Shown here one piece after another: positions 21,145 to 31,002 of a stretch of DNA of 64,000 bases; position 1 is the first letter of the stretch; each line of letters begins with the position of its first letter. Below the pieces are notes generated by a model. It had not been told where the DNA came from and searched no databases. It saw only the letters and a list, made by a program, of their open reading frames with translations. The position numbers and the translations under genes were made by a program. This DNA comes from Strigamia acuminata. Its lineage: Eukaryota; Arthropoda; Chilopoda; Geophilomorpha; Linotaeniidae. The stretch covers positions 11,226,186 through 11,290,185 of the forward strand of contig OX442317.1 of the NCBI GenBank assembly GCA_949358305.1, written 5' to 3'.

Positions 21145-22218
21145 ATGATTGGCGTTCATTATAGTACAATCGACTTTTCTTTATTGGCAAATAATGACAG
21201 CACATATATGATATATCTGCAAGGAATTGGCAATAATAACCTACAAAGTCTCCATAAGTCGGTAAAAAATATTGCTCTCAGTATTGACTTTCAAAATACA
21301 GAAGTCAGTTTTTTTGCTTATCCCTTTCTTGCGGAATACAGTAATTCAGAAATTTATGGCCATAAACATAAATACGTCGGATATGCCACATTGTTTATGG
21401 TTCCCATTATTGTATTTATTTTAATGCCTTTAAATATTTTATTGAAAATCTTAGTAATTACTTTAATTCTTTTACCGGTTTTAATTATTTTATTTATACC
21501 AACAATAAAATTCCATTTTAATATAAAATACTCTGTACACAGCGCTATCTTAATGGTGCATTCCTATTTACGAAGAGGGATTAGTCCAGATCAAATCATA
21601 ATATTCGGAAATTCTATTGGAGGGGGGATTGCTGTAGAAGTGTATAGATTTTATAAAGACTTGGGTGTTTATTTAAAGGTAATCATCAGCAATTCTTTTT
21701 CTTCCTTATCCGATACAATAAAAACCTTTGCAGGGAAGTACATAGAAAAACCTGTATCAATTATTTTAAATGCTTTAAATTTAGAATTAAATTCTGGCAA
21801 TGCAATCAGAGATGTTACACCATATACAATGTATTTAAATCGCATTGGAGACAAAATTATAAAACACAGCTCACAGCTCGCAACTTTGTTAAGTAAAAAT
21901 GAATCAGACAAAAACAAACAGACTTTCAAGTCGTTTTTACCTCATAATATATTTCTTAAGAAGCACGTATATCTTATTTGCTCGTTGCACAAACCCTGTC
22001 CAAATATTCATAATGAACAATTTGATTATTTGATTTCGTCTGATAAAGACAACCCTCTAGCGTTTGGTTCAATATTAAAATATTTTATCATACATTCCAA
22101 AGAATATACAGATAAAAGTACGTTAAATGTTAATTACAGCATGCGCATACTGGAAAAAAACAATGACATAATGTCATATGCATCGGAAATTAAACTAATT
22201 TCGTCATTTACCAGTTGA
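21145..22218 (+). CDS. Membrane-anchored alpha/beta-hydrolase-like protein
   Basis: 357 aa. Two close membrane segments lie at about residues 79-98 and 100-119. The next part has the nucleophile elbow IIIFGNSIGGG (152-161, G-x-S-x-G with Ser157). It is preceded by a helix and DQ as in Bem46/ABHD hydrolases, which are membrane serine hydrolases. Candidate acid and His residues occur in the C-terminal third (SSDKD, then IIHSKE) but are not certain. The motif aattaaaaaaagt lies 21-33 bp upstream of the ATG. It stands alone, over 4 kb from the next virus-like gene on the left. A lipid-acting esterase is the best guess; a catalytically dead homologue is possible. Confidence 0.6.
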   Translation: MIGVHYSTIDFSLLANNDSTYMIYLQGIGNNNLQSLHKSVKNIALSIDFQNTEVSFFAYPFLAEYSNSEIYGHKHKYVGYATLFMVPIIVFILMPLNILLKILVITLILLPVLIILFIPTIKFHFNIKYSVHSAILMVHSYLRRGISPDQIIIFGNSIGGGIAVEVYRFYKDLGVYLKVIISNSFSSLSDTIKTFAGKYIEKPVSIILNALNLELNSGNAIRDVTPYTMYLNRIGDKIIKHSSQLATLLSKNESDKNKQTFKSFLPHNIFLKKHVYLICSLHKPCPNIHNEQFDYLISSDKDNPLAFGSILKYFIIHSKEYTDKSTLNVNYSMRILEKNNDIMSYASEIKLISSFTS

Positions 22219-24036
22219 AAACATGATTACAGTACAATTTGTCCACGTTGATAAGCTGATGACACACTTTAATCGGTCAGTCCAGTTGTTTAAGCTTAAT
22301 AAGCCACGGATTATGTTGAACTGCACTGTTTTTAATTTTTTACTGAGTTGAACAACATTTGGGGGGGGGTTGCTATAAGTAGATGAGGTGGAGCAGTCAT
22401 AAATTTGAGTGACTATACACCGTAATTTGATAAATGTCAGTCAATGCTTAGTTTGCATTAATGTTTTCATTATTAAACAAGAGATAATAATGCCAGCCAG
22501 GAGCTCATTCGCGTAGGCTTAATCTGTTTGTTCTTAATCCGGTGCAAATTCATCCCTCTTCAGCTTTCCCGCGCCGAAATTTCTAAAATAATAAAATGTA
22601 ATAAGGGGTCGTCCATAAATTACGTAACGCAAATTTTGGCCATTTTAGACTCCTGTAACATCGCCGTAATAAATTCCCAAACCCCCCCCCGCACACCCTA
22701 ATTACGTAATAAAACAGAAATTACCCCCAAAAATTTTCAAAAGTCAATCTCAAAAACGCGTATATTTTCAATTTTTAAATATTTAAAAATTCTTTTTATG
22801 GACCGTAACATTATTGAGAACTCTCCCCTCTTCCTTCCTAATGATCCGTAGCAAAATTTGAAACCTTCCTCCCCTGGAGCGTTACGTAATTTATGGACGG
22901 CCCCTAAAATGATACATTCTGCGAGGTTCCTAATCCGCACGATGATTAATCCGCATTGTGGAATTTTCAGTTAATTTCCTGTTCGGAATTTTCTCCCAGT
23001 CGAGTATTCATCGGACGGTCCAAGCCGAAATCAGGGCCCGCTTGCTATTGGACTAGCTGGTCTTATTGCCAGTCTCCACCACTGCTTTGTGCTGATACTG
23101 GACGGATAGTTTAAAAAAGGGCTAATATCAACGCAATCTTCTAATAGAATGCGGGTGTGTGTTGTAATTTCAAACCAGATTTTAGAGCCCCGTATATTCT
23201 GAAACACAATTTTACATACCAACCCGGAATTAAGCTTACAATAAATTAATTCTACACGGATGGATTAGGAATTGCGTTGAAAATTAACAAAGATGTTTTA
23301 TTTTTAAAATTAAATACGCGCGGATTAGACACCGAGCAGATAACTTACTACTGAATAAATTCGACTATCGTTTTCGCGGTGCGTTGTCGCGTTAATTAAT
23401 TAAACCAAACCATTATCGCTTTAAAGGAAATTAAGAAAATCGAGAAATGACAATGACCGAATGATACTGACCGGTTCTTTTTAATTTCAACTAATTCATG
23501 CGCGTGTAATGGAAATGTTTAAAAATCTCAACAAAACTTAATGATTTATTTATTGCGTTTATTTTTATATTTTAGTCCTCAGTGCTTACATGACAACCTT
23601 GATGTAGTGGCGTCAAAACCTGTTTACCTATCCACACATCTTTCTTATATCACATTTAATTTTTTCATTTAAAAAATCTTAAAGCATCCAACATTTTCCT
23701 TGAATGTTTGTTGTTTTTATATTTGCAATCTAAATAAAAAAGTGTAGAAATTAAATTACACGCATCATTTAATTCAATTAATGCTGCAGAGTTTTAAATG
23801 CATGGCTTGTGAGGTCAATGTCTCTTAACTTTATTTATTAAAATTCCTAGACTACTTTATTTAGAATTGTATTTCACAATGTCGTTTTATTATTTAAAAA
23901 CTCTTTTTAAAAAAAAATTAAGGTATAACCTCAATCGGTATAAAAGTAAGATCATTTCCTTCCATTTCACAGACACAATCAATATTAGATAGATTCATCT
24001 TCCTTATTTATATGCTATTATTAGTTACTTACTGAA
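22219..24036. other. Non-coding region with one MITE
   Basis: About 1.8 kb holding a G-run (near 22362-22369) and a 300-bp MITE (22605-22904). The rest is AT-rich DNA without supported frames. A poly-A tract sits near 23909, about 120 bp before the next gene. Confidence 0.5.
22605..22904. mobile_element. MITE with 26-bp inverted ends, TAA duplication
   Basis: The left end starts ggggtcgtccataaattacg and the right end is its near-perfect complement, ending ttatggacggcccc. The element is flanked by taa on both sides, which suggests a 3-bp target duplication. Ends of this type recur in arthropod genomes as far as I recall. No coding capacity. Confidence 0.8.
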
Positions 24037-24381
24037 ATGGAACCTACATACACCTCAATGCAAAACCAGGACTATGAAAAAATTACAGCATCAGACTTGG
24101 TCCCAGATATCCGTGGAAAACCGTCAGCATCTGACATGGTTCCGAAAATTCGTTCTCAGTACTTTAAAAAGGATCCCATCCAACCTGATTTAATTGAAAA
24201 CAACGAAAAGAAAGAAGTTGGAAGTGGAGAAACCAGCTCTATGCATATCGATGCAAGTGACACTGAGGATATGATTGAAACATGTACCGATGAGAAAAAC
24301 GACGATGGAATTGACACCGGTAGTAATTTCATCGACGATGGAATTGACACGGGTAATAATTTCGTGATACCGTTAATGTAA
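24037..24381 (+). CDS. Small acidic repeat-bearing protein, unrecognised
   Basis: 114 aa, starting at an ATG. It is acidic and polar, with two internal repeats: ASDLVPDIRGKPSASDMVPKIR (two near-copies of ASDxVPxIR, residues about 18-39) and two tandem copies of DDGIDTGxNF near the C-terminus. No membrane segment. The region resembles linear motif-bearing viral phosphoproteins, but it could also be one exon of a longer gene. Function unknown. Confidence 0.45.
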   Translation: MEPTYTSMQNQDYEKITASDLVPDIRGKPSASDMVPKIRSQYFKKDPIQPDLIENNEKKEVGSGETSSMHIDASDTEDMIETCTDEKNDDGIDTGSNFIDDGIDTGNNFVIPLM

Positions 24382-24631
24382 GTGGTAAACTTTATTTGTT
24401 TTATTATCAATTTAGAGGACTAGACGGCCGCTTAGCTGACTAGACAGCAGTTAGCTGACTATACTAACAAATCGAAGACACCACTATTTACACGATTTCT
24501 GACCACGTTTTCTATACATCACATACTATTATGAAAATTATTATAATGTAGCCTAAACTCTGTATACCTTATCTGTACTCCTACTATTCATTGAGATTTC
24601 AAAAAATCTTTAGATAATTGTAGATTGAATA

Positions 24632-24838
24632 CTCTACCGCCTCGTTTAAACGTCTGGTCATGGTCAATTAAGGCGCCCGGCCTCTGTAGCGCCTGGCAGT
24701 CGTGGGCTATTTGCAGAATTGACGGCGGCCACGAATAAGCGCTGATCCCCAAAATAAGCCAGGCACGGTTTCAAATTGCCACTATGGTCTGTTAAAAAAA
24801 AATAATAAACATCTGGGCGCTTAAACGAGGCGATACAG
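24632..24838. mobile_element. MITE with TA target duplication
   Basis: Inverted ends ctctaccgcctcgtttaaac (left) and the complement of ctgtatcgcctcgtttaagc (right), flanked by TA on both sides. It fits a non-autonomous Tc1/mariner-type element of about 207 bp. Confidence 0.75.
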
Positions 24839-24923
24839 TATGTTCTATTTAGAGATGTCAAATGTGAGAAAAAAATGTATGATAATATAAAATGTATTTG
24901 TCACAAAAAAAATAAAGTGAATA

Positions 24924-25111
24924 CAGTGTAAGCTGTGTAGTCTGGACACCCCCCGACCGGACAAGCTCTGTGGTCCGGACAGGTTTTGAGGTCCTAAATT
25001 GGTCCCGCCTATACCCAGCCATGCTAAATTCCCTTTTCCCATCTGGACAGCCCCTTAGTCCGGACAACTTTCTGGGTCCCGTCCTATGTCCGGGCTATGC
25101 AGCCTACACTG
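24924..25111. mobile_element. Tigger/pogo-like MITE, 188 bp
   Basis: Starts cagtgtaagctgtgtagtct and ends in the near complement agcctacactg, flanked by TA on both sides. CAG...CTG ends with a TA duplication are typical of pogo/Tigger elements. A related left end occurs near 11472. Confidence 0.8.
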
Positions 25112-26028
25112 TATACTCTTCTCTTTTATGTATTTTTTTTATCAAATTATTTATTCTATACTGATGACAGACGGTCACCGATCAAAATTATCATCACAAC
25201 TTTGTTATCTGGATTACAGTGCTTGCATCTATTTCCTTTGTAGCAAAGGAAATGGATGATTGATTATTGGTTGATGATCGTTGATGCGTCATGACAGCAA
25301 CTCTAAGAGTCCAACTCGTTATTCAGTGATCTCTGTGTCGTGTATTAAAAGGCATATGTCATGCTTCACCATTGATTATAGAGAAGTCCGCTTCTCTGGT
25401 TTCAAATCACTATTAAATGTCGAATCTTTTACACAGTTTTGCACCCATGTAAATTTTCTCAGGACTTCATGTTTGCTGATCTTGTGGTTTCATCCCATTA
25501 AATAAGACGCGGAAATAAATCAAAGATCAATGACGAAACTTTCTCAGAATTGTGCTTGTCTTCTTTGTCCTAAAATTTGGATTCCTCCATTCTTATTCTT
25601 TGACATATTGTTTGTCATTTTTTCTTCCACTATGATGTCCACCGTACTGTCCCACATATTGAGTTTTATTAGTTATACCCAACCAATTTAAAAATGTAAA
25701 AAATTAATAAATTTTATTCATAACGTAAAAGATTTTTAAAAAAGAGAATGAATATTTAAGACTCTCAAATTTCACAGGATGTACCAGAGTATTTCTTGAG
25801 ACCACCGTTACCGTATATGATCAAATGTACCAAGGTCTTCTCCCTTCCCATAAACATTTTAAACTTTTTTTGAATAATAAATGATTACTAAAAACAAAAA
25901 AAAAGCAGAAAAGATAAAACAAAAAAAATAATCACTGTTTTAATCCTTTAAAAGTATATTTGTTGTTGCTTTCTCACCATGGAGTATGACGCCCTATAAT
26001 TTGCCACTAGTTATATAGTTAAAATCTT
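25112..26028. other. Non-coding gap
   Basis: About 900 bp of AT-rich DNA between the Tigger-like MITE and the next virus-like gene. It includes a small inverted motif around 25237-25255 (tcctttgtagcaaagga). No gene was supported. Confidence 0.5.
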
Positions 26029-27240
26029 ATGTTTATCAATTATTTTTGCAAAAAAAATATACTTTTGTATTATAAAAAAATATTAACACCAATGTTCAAA
26101 TCAGAATATTTTTCTTCCAAATTTGAATTACTGAAAAATGAATGTATTTTGATTCACTATTTTAAAAAGTCTTGCAAAACCATGAGCGAAATATTTCCTA
26201 GCGTTTGTATAGATTGTTTAATAAATAAATTTGGGATTACAGAAGAATGTCAAACAACAAACAGTTTACTTAGCACGTGTAATTTATCAAAAAATATAAG
26301 CAGAGGGGGTCCAAACAATACGTATAGTGAAGGGCCGTTTTTATGTGCCACTGGATCACATGCATCACGTTTAGCATTCGATGAAAACACAGTAATTTTA
26401 CCTTCTGGGAGTATAATTTTAGATATACTCAATGCTAATGACTTTTCACTACACTTTTCTGAAATATCGCCTAGGATATTTTACAAGAAAGCAGAAAGAA
26501 GTATTACATTAAATCCGTATTTATATCAATATTTTAATAAATTATTTAAACAAAAAACCCTGCCGAATTTGAGTGCAAATTCACATATAGATCCTATATT
26601 AAAAATATTATCAACACATGTCAATGATAAAAGTCTTTTTTTTGATGCAATTTATGATACCGAGTGTGTATTGATTTCTGGACTTATCAACCCACGTGGA
26701 GACGAATCTTCACTCATGGTTGCCAAAAGAAATTTTGTTTTTGGTCCAGATAAACAAATCGAGTTCAACCAGTCACCAACAAACGGACATACTTTTGATT
26801 ATCAATTAACCCCAGACAATTCTGAGGAATTTGATGAGGATAGGCATAAAACATTGAGTAAACTATACACCAATACAGAATCGTATTTGAAGCCAATGTT
26901 AGACATTATGAAATTAAATAACAAGTATTATAGTTTAATAATAGGTGAAGAAATAGAGGATGTCTATGACTATTTACAATTGTGTTGTATGCCTTCAAAA
27001 GTCAAGGGTGATGGTGAAATTGCACGCGAATATGCACCAAATGTAGAATTAATAACAAATGTTGGTCTCGTTTCCATAAAAAAAATATATGGAGGTGATT
27101 TCCTTGTTATCAAGAAGGACATGCCGTATTCTAACTATAGTACATTAAAAATTAGAAAGGTACATCAGAATATTTGCAATTCAGAGAAAAATATTGAAAC
27201 AGTAATCGATCCAAATCAATACTCGACTAACTTATATTGA
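26029..27240 (+). CDS. Unrecognised 403-aa protein, weak SET-like C-terminus
   Basis: Starts at the first ATG (MFINYFCKKN); later ATGs at MFKSEYF or MSEIF are also possible. It has a CIDC pair (near residue 61) and no membrane segment. Near the C-terminus the run EYAPNVELITNVGLVSIKK followed by YGGDFLVI loosely recalls the end of a SET methyltransferase domain, where an N-H-S-C-x-P-N motif is followed by a GeEl motif. The key Asn-His-Ser-Cys is absent, so this may be an inactive or unrelated fold. A MITE begins about 14 bp after its stop, but the frame is intact. Confidence 0.55.
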   Translation: MFINYFCKKNILLYYKKILTPMFKSEYFSSKFELLKNECILIHYFKKSCKTMSEIFPSVCIDCLINKFGITEECQTTNSLLSTCNLSKNISRGGPNNTYSEGPFLCATGSHASRLAFDENTVILPSGSIILDILNANDFSLHFSEISPRIFYKKAERSITLNPYLYQYFNKLFKQKTLPNLSANSHIDPILKILSTHVNDKSLFFDAIYDTECVLISGLINPRGDESSLMVAKRNFVFGPDKQIEFNQSPTNGHTFDYQLTPDNSEEFDEDRHKTLSKLYTNTESYLKPMLDIMKLNNKYYSLIIGEEIEDVYDYLQLCCMPSKVKGDGEIAREYAPNVELITNVGLVSIKKIYGGDFLVIKKDMPYSNYSTLKIRKVHQNICNSEKNIETVIDPNQYSTNLY

Positions 27241-27253
27241 TTGAAAAGCATTT

Positions 27254-27556
27254 TCTGTATTTTACCGATTAAGAGTCGCTAACGAATTGTAGCCGCCCTC
27301 GAATAGTGGCCGCGGCTTTGACCAAGAATTGCGAAAGGTATGGTATTGTTTTTGTTGTTCGTGACGTTCAGACTTCGTTTGTTACATTAAGCAAATGTAA
27401 CAAACTAAAAACCGAAATTGTAATTACTGACATTTTTATCAGTAATATTGTTGAGAGTGCACAAATTCCTTTACTCATCTCTCCAAATACCTCTTTTATT
27501 TTAATTCTGGCAGTTTTTGAATAAGAGCCGCGACTCTTAATTTATAAAATACGGTA
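27254..27556. mobile_element. MITE immediately downstream of the 403-aa gene
   Basis: Inverted ends of about 25 bp: ctgtattttaccgattaaga with gtcgc at the left, and the complement gcgactcttaatttataaaa with tacgg at the right. The ends are related in style to other TA-flanked elements here. Boundaries are good to a few bases. Confidence 0.65.
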
Positions 27557-29807
27557 TTTGTAATTACCATTATTTCAAAGTAAAAATGAACCATTGCTAC
27601 TCTTTACAAATATGCAAAGTGAGCTTCCTGTATACTCAATGAAGAAATTAATAAGTGATGAGTAATTATGAGAAATTAATGAACAGAAACACAGATAGTG
27701 ACATCATTTCTCAAATCAGTTATTTTCACTACAAGTAATAACTCTTTGACTACTAGAAAGATCTTTAAAAACCAAACACCAAACGTAAGAGCACAAAAAG
27801 TTATACTAGATTTCTGTATTAAACAAACTTTATAGACACTTAAAAATTAAATAATTTATTTTCAAAAGTAGGAGGAGAAAATCCAGACATTATAATTGAA
27901 AATGGAAAAAAGAAATAAAATAAAATTTTCAATTTAACACCAAAATTATTATTTATTTATGTATTTATTTATTTATGTATTTATTTATTTGGCACTCCAA
28001 TGGAGTAAACAGTGGAGATTTTTACTGCCGGGAGGGAAAAATTCCAGATGGCTGAGGCGTAAGTAGTGGTGGGATGGATTTTGGCTTTAATAAAGTTAGT
28101 GATTTCATAACAAGACAGGGTTTTGCACAGGTGTTTGATAATTAAAGCGGATCTGATTAGAGACTTGGTTATGTTATGAAGAACGAAGGTCATGTGGTGT
28201 CCATGGTCAGTCCAAGAACAGTGACAGATACAGTAAGGTATGGGGTACGGGCTCGGGCGGCTGAAATTAATGGTGTTAGTTTTGTTGTGGTTGAGACTCG
28301 TGTCGTGAAAGGAGGATTACTTACACAGGAAGACAAGTCGTTTGAGAAGAGGTCAGGGGTGGGTAGATTAGTTGAATAGGTAAGAAAGTTATCATCTAGG
28401 CACTAGTGAATATGGGACTGTAGTGGCAGATCTAAGCTAGGGTAGATGAAGGGATTTAGAGCATGGGACTTGTGACGGTGCCCAAGATAACACCATGAGA
28501 GGCGAGGAAAACGGAAGCAGTGGAGTCAGAGGAAATATGGCAGGAACGGTCGGTGAAGTATGAGAAAAAAGCTAAAGCGTGCTGCGATCCGGGTTTTACT
28601 TGAATAATTTCTAGTAATCTATTCAATTTACAGCAGGTGAAAGCTACTAGAGACTTACAATCAAAATACGGCCTGAAATGTGTAAGGCAATTAAAGGAAA
28701 TAAATATACAGTAGTTATCAAAACACACAAAATATTTATTAAATAAAATATAATGTGATAAAGGAACAAATGAAAGAAATGAAAGCGCGTAACAACATCT
28801 CGTAACGCGCGAAATGGCGTCGTCTTCTCTTCTTACTCACACGGCTCGTCTGTTCGATGGCGATGGCGGAAACCCCGGGGAATCTCGCGGTGGTTCCTGC
28901 GATGGCGATGGTTCACGGAGCGAGCTTCGGCTCTCTCCTGTCCTAACGTGTGTAACAACAGTAGCTGCTACACACAACACAAAGTGGCTGTCTTTGTGCA
29001 ATGTGCACAAAGAAAGCTGGATGTCTCGAATCAAGACAAACTATAACACGATCAGTGCTCGGGTTTTATCCACGGAGCAATGACACGATGTGTTTCTGGT
29101 TTGGTTGTTGATTCAAGTATCCTGTTCAAAGCGCGTGCACGAGCCTGGCACGCTTCGAAATTGCGCAGATAATCTACCCAATTAGTGTAATCTGGTGCGA
29201 CAAAGGATTTGATGCACCATAACGGTTAATTACCGTTTCACCCCTGACAACCTGGGGTGAGATGTGCCAAGGGGAGTTTACCCACAGAGTGAGCTGCCAT
29301 GGTCCTAACACCTGTGTGTGACAGGTTGGACGCCGGCGTAGCGTACCTAACAGCACAGCCACACAATAAGATCGGTAGTCCAACCCCCCCTAGACAACGA
29401 TTAAAGGCCAAAACCCAACAATCTGAGTCCCTGTCTTGTTATTACGTGATGTATGCATCCCTCCCGCTGTGGTAAATCCCCATACCATGGGGAGTAAGAC
29501 CATATCGCAGTCACATTATACTAGAAATATCTTAGGCTGTTTGTGTTTTCAATTTTTTATTATGCTTTTGTTAAATTTTCTAATTACTTTTAGTTAAAAT
29601 GTAACAACCTTAATTGAATTAGATATTTTTAAGTAACAATGCTGTTGTATCTCATCAGACATTAAAAAGTTTAAATATATTTTTTGATACCCTGACCATT
29701 TTAAATATACGTATTTGTAGATTAAAACAATTTTATTTTATATACTGTATTTGATAATCAAATAATCATCTTTATGTCTAAATATTTTTTTTTTGCTTAC
29801 ATTAATT
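27557..29807. other. Non-coding region
   Basis: About 2.2 kb. It includes a simple (tttatttatg)-like repeat at about 27950-28000 and a more GC-rich stretch at 28.8-29.5 kb. No gene was supported. Confidence 0.5.
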
Positions 29808-30383
29808 ATGGTAAGAGTGAAGGTAACATGTCCTTTATGTAAAAACACTTTAATTAACCTCGGTAGACATTTGACAAATATACATAAATTGTCAAGAGCG
29901 CAGGCAAATAATTTAAAATTTAAACATGCAAAAAAAGGTGTTTATAATTGTTCATTGAACGAACAGGATAAGAAACAATGTATGTATCGTTCCTGTGGTG
30001 GAAAATTTTATAAACGATTAGATAGACATTTAATAAGGAAACACAATCATGTGGCGCATGAGAAAAGCCATTTAGTTGCTTTAAAATTTGCAAAAAAGTT
30101 TATTCTAAAAAAAATGAAACTAAAAGACTCAGGAAAGATTGAAACTGTGAAAGATAGCGAAGTAAATTATACGGTCGACACACATAAAAACCATGAACCA
30201 GATCAGGCAGTAAATTTATTCGATACCTTGTCAGATTTTACTGAATGGTTAATTTCACCTGACGGAGGCGGGAAATTACCCAGAGTAGCGATAGAAAATA
30301 CGAAACGAATAAATTCTATTTTAATTTTAATTTGTCAAAACAATCCAGAATTTAAAGACAAAGATTTGTTTCACATCCATTAC
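29808..30383 (+). pseudogene. Zinc-finger tyrosine recombinase, 5' part (split by Copia)
   Basis: First 192 codons of a gene broken by a Copia insertion. The start is the ATG at 29808; an upstream TTG is not needed. Seen: a C2H2-type finger CPLCKNTLINLGRHLTNIH near the N-terminus and a second CMYRSCGGKFYKRLDRHLIR, then a linker. The gene stops abruptly at the insertion, and the last five bases (30379-30383, attac) are duplicated after the element. The remaining part continues at 37204 in the same reading frame, so the break is the insertion alone. Zinc-finger plus tyrosine-recombinase proteins are common as mobile-element genes in invertebrates, so it may be the virus integrase or a separate mobile gene. 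Confidence 0.75.
30379..30383. repeat. Target-site duplication, left copy (attac)
   Basis: Five bases, attac, directly before the left LTR and repeated directly after the right LTR at 37199-37203. Five-bp duplications are typical of Copia integrases. Confidence 0.95.
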
Positions 30384-30956
30384 TGTGGTGGTATGCTGCA
30401 AAAACAGCACAGACTAGGCAGTGGAAACGCTTAAAAATAAGCCAACACGTACGATATAGCACGCACGAGACGTGCGGCACGTCGTGTACGCGAATTCGAG
30501 CCGGTTCTGGTCGAATTTGCGTGGTGTCTGCACTTATCTACGTGCAGACACAAGAAACGAATTATTTATAAACAAAATAAACGATTTATTAACCTAAAAC
30601 TTACGAAAACAGGATTGAAAAGCACAGGAGCACACTTAGCAGTGTGCGTCGCCATCTTGGAATAAAAGGGAGTGCGCTCTGGTGACAGAAGCGAGCGACT
30701 CACAGGTATAAACAGATAGGCGATGCATGATGCCCAGTGTGTTAAGACACAGTTAATGCAGGCACCATGCATTTCCCTTACAACATAAAGTAAATATACG
30801 GAAATAAACTGGTAACAACCAGTTAAGTAGGAAATAAACACCAAATCATTTGGGGAAAGGAAATATAACGACCAATGATGTGAAAAAGTTCAGGTAGCGT
30901 CATTGTGCATCGAAAAAGCGTTAAATAAACGTCCGAAGTGGTTTCAAGGACCAACA
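30384..30956 (-). repeat. Copia 3' LTR (left copy)
   Basis: 573 bp starting tgtggtggtatgctgc and ending ccaaca on the plus strand. It matches the right copy with a constant offset of 6242 bp. The short reading frame inside it is not a gene. Confidence 0.95.
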
Positions 30957-30970
30957 ATTCCCTCCTTCGA
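30957..30970 (-). other. Copia polypurine tract
   Basis: Read on the minus strand, gaaggagggaat ends directly at the inner edge of the 3' LTR, the expected place for plus-strand priming. Confidence 0.7.
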
Positions 30971-31002
30971 TGTGCAATGTCGATATTAACAGTTCGATGA
31001 AA

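Noticed and set aside
27981-28193. Possible LINE reverse-transcriptase tail (AKIHPTTTYASAIW)
   Set aside because: Only one loosely matching stretch in a short frame; no other LINE motif around it.
30566-30844. 92-codon frame in each Copia LTR
   Set aside because: Identical in both LTRs simply because the LTRs are identical; no protein features.
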